From the NCBI GenBank assembly GCA_035296385.1, contig DATHBB010000035.1:1-8414 (forward strand): a stretch of DNA of 8,414 bases. Reading direction: 5' to 3'. This document shows, in pieces, positions 5,657-8,414 of this stretch (its first letter is position 1; every line of letters begins with the position of its first letter). Source of the stretch: JAIVJZ01 sp035296385. GTDB taxonomy: Bacteria; Acidobacteriota; Blastocatellia; Pyrinomonadales; Pyrinomonadaceae. A model generated the notes under the pieces. The model was not told the DNA's origin. It saw only the letters and a program-made list of their open reading frames with translations, and searched no databases. The position numbers and the translations under genes were made by a program.

Positions 5657-8106
5657 GCGCGAGACGGTCGCCCTGCGGTCGAGCGTTCCATGCGCGCGAT
5701 CAGATCGTCGAGAATCAAATGAACGCTCGCGGGCGTGAAAGCCTCGCGGCGCACGCGTCCGGCGGCGATGGTGCGGCGGCGCAAATTCTCGTCATCGCGC
5801 GTGAGCAGCTTAGCGAGAGTCGCGGCGGCGCGCAAATCCGCTTTGCTGTCGAACGTGATGCCCGCCGCGCCCAGAGTCTCCGGCGTCGCCGTGCGGCTAT
5901 AGGCGAGAACGGGCACGTCGAACCACATCGCTTCGACGAGCGGCACGCCGAAACCTTCGTGTTCGCTCAGAGACCAGTATAGGTGCGCCGTGCGGTAGTA
6001 GGCCAGCAGTTCGGCGTCGGTGATCTGTCCGGTGACGACGACGTGCTCCGTGAGTTCATGCGCTTTGACGGTGCGGAGCAGCCGCGCGTAGTAGGGGTCG
6101 GAGGGGCGGCCTTCTCCGGCGATGATGAGACGCGAATTGGCGTCGAGCGCCCTGTAATGCGCGAAGGCTTCGACGAGTTCGTCCTGCCGTTTGTTCGGCG
6201 CGATGCGCCCGACGAAGAGCAGGTTGACTCGCCCGTCCTGCAAGTCGCGCATGAGCGACTGGTCCGCACGCATGTTCCACTTCGCGGGGTCGCAGATGAT
6301 CGGCAGCACGCCGGGACTGTGGAATCCGCACGCGGCGAGTTCGCGCGCGTTGTAGGCCGAGTCGCCGACGGAGCAACTGAAGTGGCGTGCGAGGCGCGGC
6401 AGGTGCGCGCGCCCCGTCTCCAGCATCCACGCGAAGCCGGGTCGATAGGGCGCGTAATATTCTGCGGGCGTGACGTTGTGATAGATGAGGCACTTCGCGC
6501 CCGCATGTTCGAGCGCGACGGCGGTGAGTTCCGAGCCGATGGAATGATGATAGAGCAGCGCGTCTTCGGGGCGGACGAGCGCGGCGTCGAACACCGACGC
6601 CTCGTGCGCCATGCGCTCGTCGCGCCGTTTGACGAAAATTTCCGACCGTCGCCCGCGACCGCGCAAATAATCTCGAATCGCAATCGCCTGATTCGAGATC
6701 GCGTCGCCGAAGACGATGTCCGGCAGCAGTTGGTGAATCGCGCCGCGCGCGCCCGTTGAAATTTTCGCGCGCGCGTTAGTTCCTTTCGCGCGCGCGTTGA
6801 TTCCTTCCGTGTGAGCGTTAGTTTCGGGTCCGCTCGCGCTCGTTTCATCCGAACTCGCGGCGGTTTCGATTGCGCTCGCGGCGAGCAGTTCTTCATAACG
6901 CGTGATGACCTTGTCCCAGTCCGCGTGCTCTGCGGCGTAGAGGCGACCGCGCGCGCCCGTCGCGGCGAGTTCCGCGTCGTTTGCGGCGGCGACGCGTGCG
7001 AGCAGGTGCGCCCATTCGTCTGCGTTTGCCGCGAGCCAGCCGCCGCCCGCGCGCTCGACCGCAATAGCGGTGGCGAGGCATTCGCGGTGCGCCGCGACGG
7101 GACGGCCACAACTCCAAGCCTCCATCAAGACACGCGAGAAACTTTCGTTGCGGCTCGGTTGAAAGAGCGCGCGGCAAGCGACAAGCAGCGCGGCCTTCGC
7201 GTCTTCGCCGACGAGGCCGAGATCGTATATGCCGCGCGCGCGTTCGTCGTAAGAGTGCGCGCCCGCTCCGGCGAGGACGAGTGTTAGTTTCGCGCGCGGC
7301 GCGCGCTCCTTGAAGCGACGGTAGGCATGCACGAGCAAGTCTGTGTTTTTCGTTTCGTCTCTGCGCCCGAGATAGAGCACGAAGGGGACACTATCGCGCA
7401 GTTCTGCGGGCAGCGCGGCGGTGTGTTGTTGATTCGCAATATTCGCAGCGGCGGCGAGCGGTTCGATGCCTTCGCCGACGACGAGGCCGCGCGAAAAGAC
7501 GGACGCGCCGCCGTAGAGCCGCGCGGCGAGTTCGCGCTCGCCTTCGGAGTTGAAGAGGACGCGTCGCGCGCGATGGAATAAATCCTCGACGGCGGGGAGA
7601 TATGCCGCAGGCTCGTCGTGCAGGCACGGCTGCAAGAACGCGCGATCTGCGACGAGCGGCAACCCTAAGACTGTCGGCGCAAACATGTACGGGATGAAGA
7701 TGAACGCAAGGTAGTCTCCGCCGTGCGCGCCGAGGTGTTCGATGAGCGCGGGCGAATTGATGTTTTGTGTGACGAACGTTTCGGCGTCCGCATCGGAGAC
7801 GGGAGAGACGCCCGCGCGCAAGTCTGCGTGCGTAAGCGCGAGCAGTTTCGCGTTGACGCGGTCGAAAGCTTGGGCGTCGCGCGCGCCGACGGGGAAACGG
7901 CGGACAGTTAAATTGTGTTCCTCGAACGCGCCCGCCGGGAGATGATTCGTCGCCCAGTCGTCTTGAAACGAGCGACAGCAGGTAGTTAAGACTTCGACGT
8001 TGTGACCGCGCGCGGCGAGGCGCGTGGCGATTTGAAAGGCTTGCTGCTCGGCTCCGCCCTTCAACTCCGCCCCGAACCAGGGGATGACAATGGCAAGCGG
8101 CTTCAT
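5644..8106 (-). CDS. Bifunctional protein with two GT4 glycosyltransferase modules
   Basis: This 820-residue protein probably adds two sugars in succession to a lipid-linked glycan in the cytoplasm. Module 1 (about 1-408) has the N-terminal Rossmann start LAIVIPWFGAELKGGAEQQ (4-22) with the GGAE loop, the second-domain start VLYLGRRDETKNTDLL (243-258), and the E-x7-E pair E321/E329 in RNESFSRVLMEA. Module 2 (about 455-820) opens with HQLLPDIVFGDAISNQA (458-474), has LLYHHSIGSELT (517-528) and IYHNVTPAEYY (541-551), then LLFVGRIAPNKRQDELVEAF (629-648) and E717/E725 in EHEGFGVPLVEA. Both modules keep the GT-B donor-site acids, so both may be active. A low-complexity linker (409-454) separates them. 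The ATG overlaps the upstream stop as ATGA, and the stop lies three bases from the GT2 start. Sugars and linkages are unknown. Confidence 0.9.
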   Translation of the reverse strand: MKPLAIVIPWFGAELKGGAEQQAFQIATRLAARGHNVEVLTTCCRSFQDDWATNHLPAGAFEEHNLTVRRFPVGARDAQAFDRVNAKLLALTHADLRAGVSPVSDADAETFVTQNINSPALIEHLGAHGGDYLAFIFIPYMFAPTVLGLPLVADRAFLQPCLHDEPAAYLPAVEDLFHRARRVLFNSEGERELAARLYGGASVFSRGLVVGEGIEPLAAAANIANQQHTAALPAELRDSVPFVLYLGRRDETKNTDLLVHAYRRFKERAPRAKLTLVLAGAGAHSYDERARGIYDLGLVGEDAKAALLVACRALFQPSRNESFSRVLMEAWSCGRPVAAHRECLATAIAVERAGGGWLAANADEWAHLLARVAAANDAELAATGARGRLYAAEHADWDKVITRYEELLAASAIETAASSDETSASGPETNAHTEGINARAKGTNARAKISTGARGAIHQLLPDIVFGDAISNQAIAIRDYLRGRGRRSEIFVKRRDERMAHEASVFDAALVRPEDALLYHHSIGSELTAVALEHAGAKCLIYHNVTPAEYYAPYRPGFAWMLETGRAHLPRLARHFSCSVGDSAYNARELAACGFHSPGVLPIICDPAKWNMRADQSLMRDLQDGRVNLLFVGRIAPNKRQDELVEAFAHYRALDANSRLIIAGEGRPSDPYYARLLRTVKAHELTEHVVVTGQITDAELLAYYRTAHLYWSLSEHEGFGVPLVEAMWFDVPVLAYSRTATPETLGAAGITFDSKADLRAAATLAKLLTRDDENLRRRTIAAGRVRREAFTPASVHLILDDLIARMERSTAGRPSRAEVA
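6760..6822 (-). repeat. Three imperfect 21-base (7-residue) tandem repeats in the GT4-GT4 linker
   Basis: Residues 429-449 of the double glycosyltransferase read TNAHTEG, INARAKG, TNARAKI, three 7-residue units, with a degenerate fourth (STGARGA) after them. The DNA units are 21 bases long and share CAACGC/TAACGC cores followed by GCGC runs. The repeats form part of a Ser/Thr/Ala/Glu-rich flexible linker (6745-6882). Slippage during replication is the likely origin, so the linker length may vary between strains. Confidence 0.75.
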
Positions 8107-8414
8107 GCTTGATCGGGCGCGGGCGGCGTGCGCGTTGCCGTCGCCGGTCGCGCCGTGTCGAGTAGAGACTGCAAGCGGCGCACTTCCGCAGAGAGTTCTT
8201 CGTGCGCTCGCTGCCGGCGTTCGGCGAGCGCGCGCAACTCCTCGCGCAACTCTTCGAGCACGGCCTTCTGCGTCTCGACGATGACGCGCTGTTCCTGAAT
8301 CAAAAATTCCTGCTGCGCGTCGAACGCCTTCTGCTGCTCGCGCCCGAGCGTTTCGGTGATCTGTTGTTGCGCGGTGATGGCCTGAGTCAAATCTGCGAGC
8401 GCGGCCTGCGTCTG
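8103..8414 (-). CDS. Coiled-coil protein, C-terminal part only (gene continues past right edge)
   Basis: The reading frame is open to the window edge, giving 103 visible residues starting QTQAALADLTQAITAQQQ. A TTG at 8390 could serve as a start, but the Gln/Ala/Leu-rich heptad pattern runs unbroken through it, so the protein almost certainly begins outside. The visible part is one long amphipathic helix rich in Gln, Glu, Arg and Leu, with heptad-like spacing (TQKAVLEELREELRALAERR, then LSAEVRRLQSLL), ending in a Pro/Thr/Ala tail with TPPAPDQA. No enzymatic motif is visible. Its TGA overlaps the ATG of the double glycosyltransferase by four bases, so it belongs to the same operon. It may be the C-terminal coiled coil of an enzyme (methyltransferases and glycosyltransferases in such loci sometimes carry one) or a scaffold; the sequence here cannot say. 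Confidence 0.75.
   Translation of the reverse strand, partial: QTQAALADLTQAITAQQQITETLGREQQKAFDAQQEFLIQEQRVIVETQKAVLEELREELRALAERRQRAHEELSAEVRRLQSLLDTARPATATRTPPAPDQA

Noticed and set aside
4570..5982. Plus-strand open frame of 470 codons
   Set aside because: It lies antisense to the GT2 gene and the end of the double GT4 gene, whose motifs are clear. Its translation is a composition-driven mix rich in Arg, Asp, Ala and His without recognisable domains, and GC-rich codon bias readily keeps an antisense frame open.
6762..6802. Alternating GCGC runs as a special structural (Z-DNA) element
   Set aside because: Similar GCGC runs occur throughout the coding sequence, and here they belong to the Ala-Arg codons of the linker repeats.

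Overview
This window looks like part of a cell-envelope polysaccharide locus from a GC-rich bacterium. Every well-supported gene lies on the minus strand, so transcription runs from high to low coordinates. Gene borders are tight (4-base overlaps, or gaps of 2 to 38 bases). Codons are strongly G/C-ending and two starts appear to be TTG. A large YfhO protein next to GT4/GT2 enzymes reminds me of Acidobacteriota (Blastocatellia-like) genomes. That placement is recalled family knowledge, not demonstrated, and I hold it loosely.

In transcription order: (1) at the right edge, the 3' end of a gene encoding a long coiled coil with a Pro-rich tail, whose start is outside the window; (2) an 820-residue protein made of two complete GT4 glycosyltransferase modules joined by a low-complexity linker with short repeats; (3) a GT2 enzyme of the polyprenyl-phosphate glycosyltransferase type (GtrB/CsbB/DPM1-like) with two C-terminal membrane helices; (4) a class I SAM-dependent methyltransferase with an N-terminal zinc ribbon; (5) a higBA toxin-antitoxin pair, toxin first, of visibly lower G+C, whose antitoxin lacks the expected DNA-binding half; (6) a 1005-residue YfhO-family membrane protein. 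At the far left edge there may be the last codons of a convergent plus-strand gene.

A working model, which is inference: the double GT4 enzyme adds two sugars to a lipid-linked glycan in the cytoplasm, and the zinc-ribbon methyltransferase may methylate a sugar or a nucleotide-sugar precursor. The GT2 enzyme charges polyprenyl phosphate with a sugar. YfhO, a GT-C-like protein, transfers that sugar to an acceptor outside the membrane, as proposed for the CsbB/YfhO pair of Firmicutes. No flippase for the lipid-linked sugar is seen here. The higBA pair is probably a later insertion between the methyltransferase and YfhO genes.

No tRNA, rRNA, CRISPR array, transposase or convincing intrinsic terminator was seen, and no gene-free stretch exceeds 40 bases apart from the left-edge uncertainty. 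The most noteworthy points are the HTH-less HigA, the GT2/YfhO pairing split by a toxin-antitoxin island, the similar Thr-rich tails and identical TTGAGTTC start context of two unrelated adjacent enzymes, and the unresolved coiled-coil protein.
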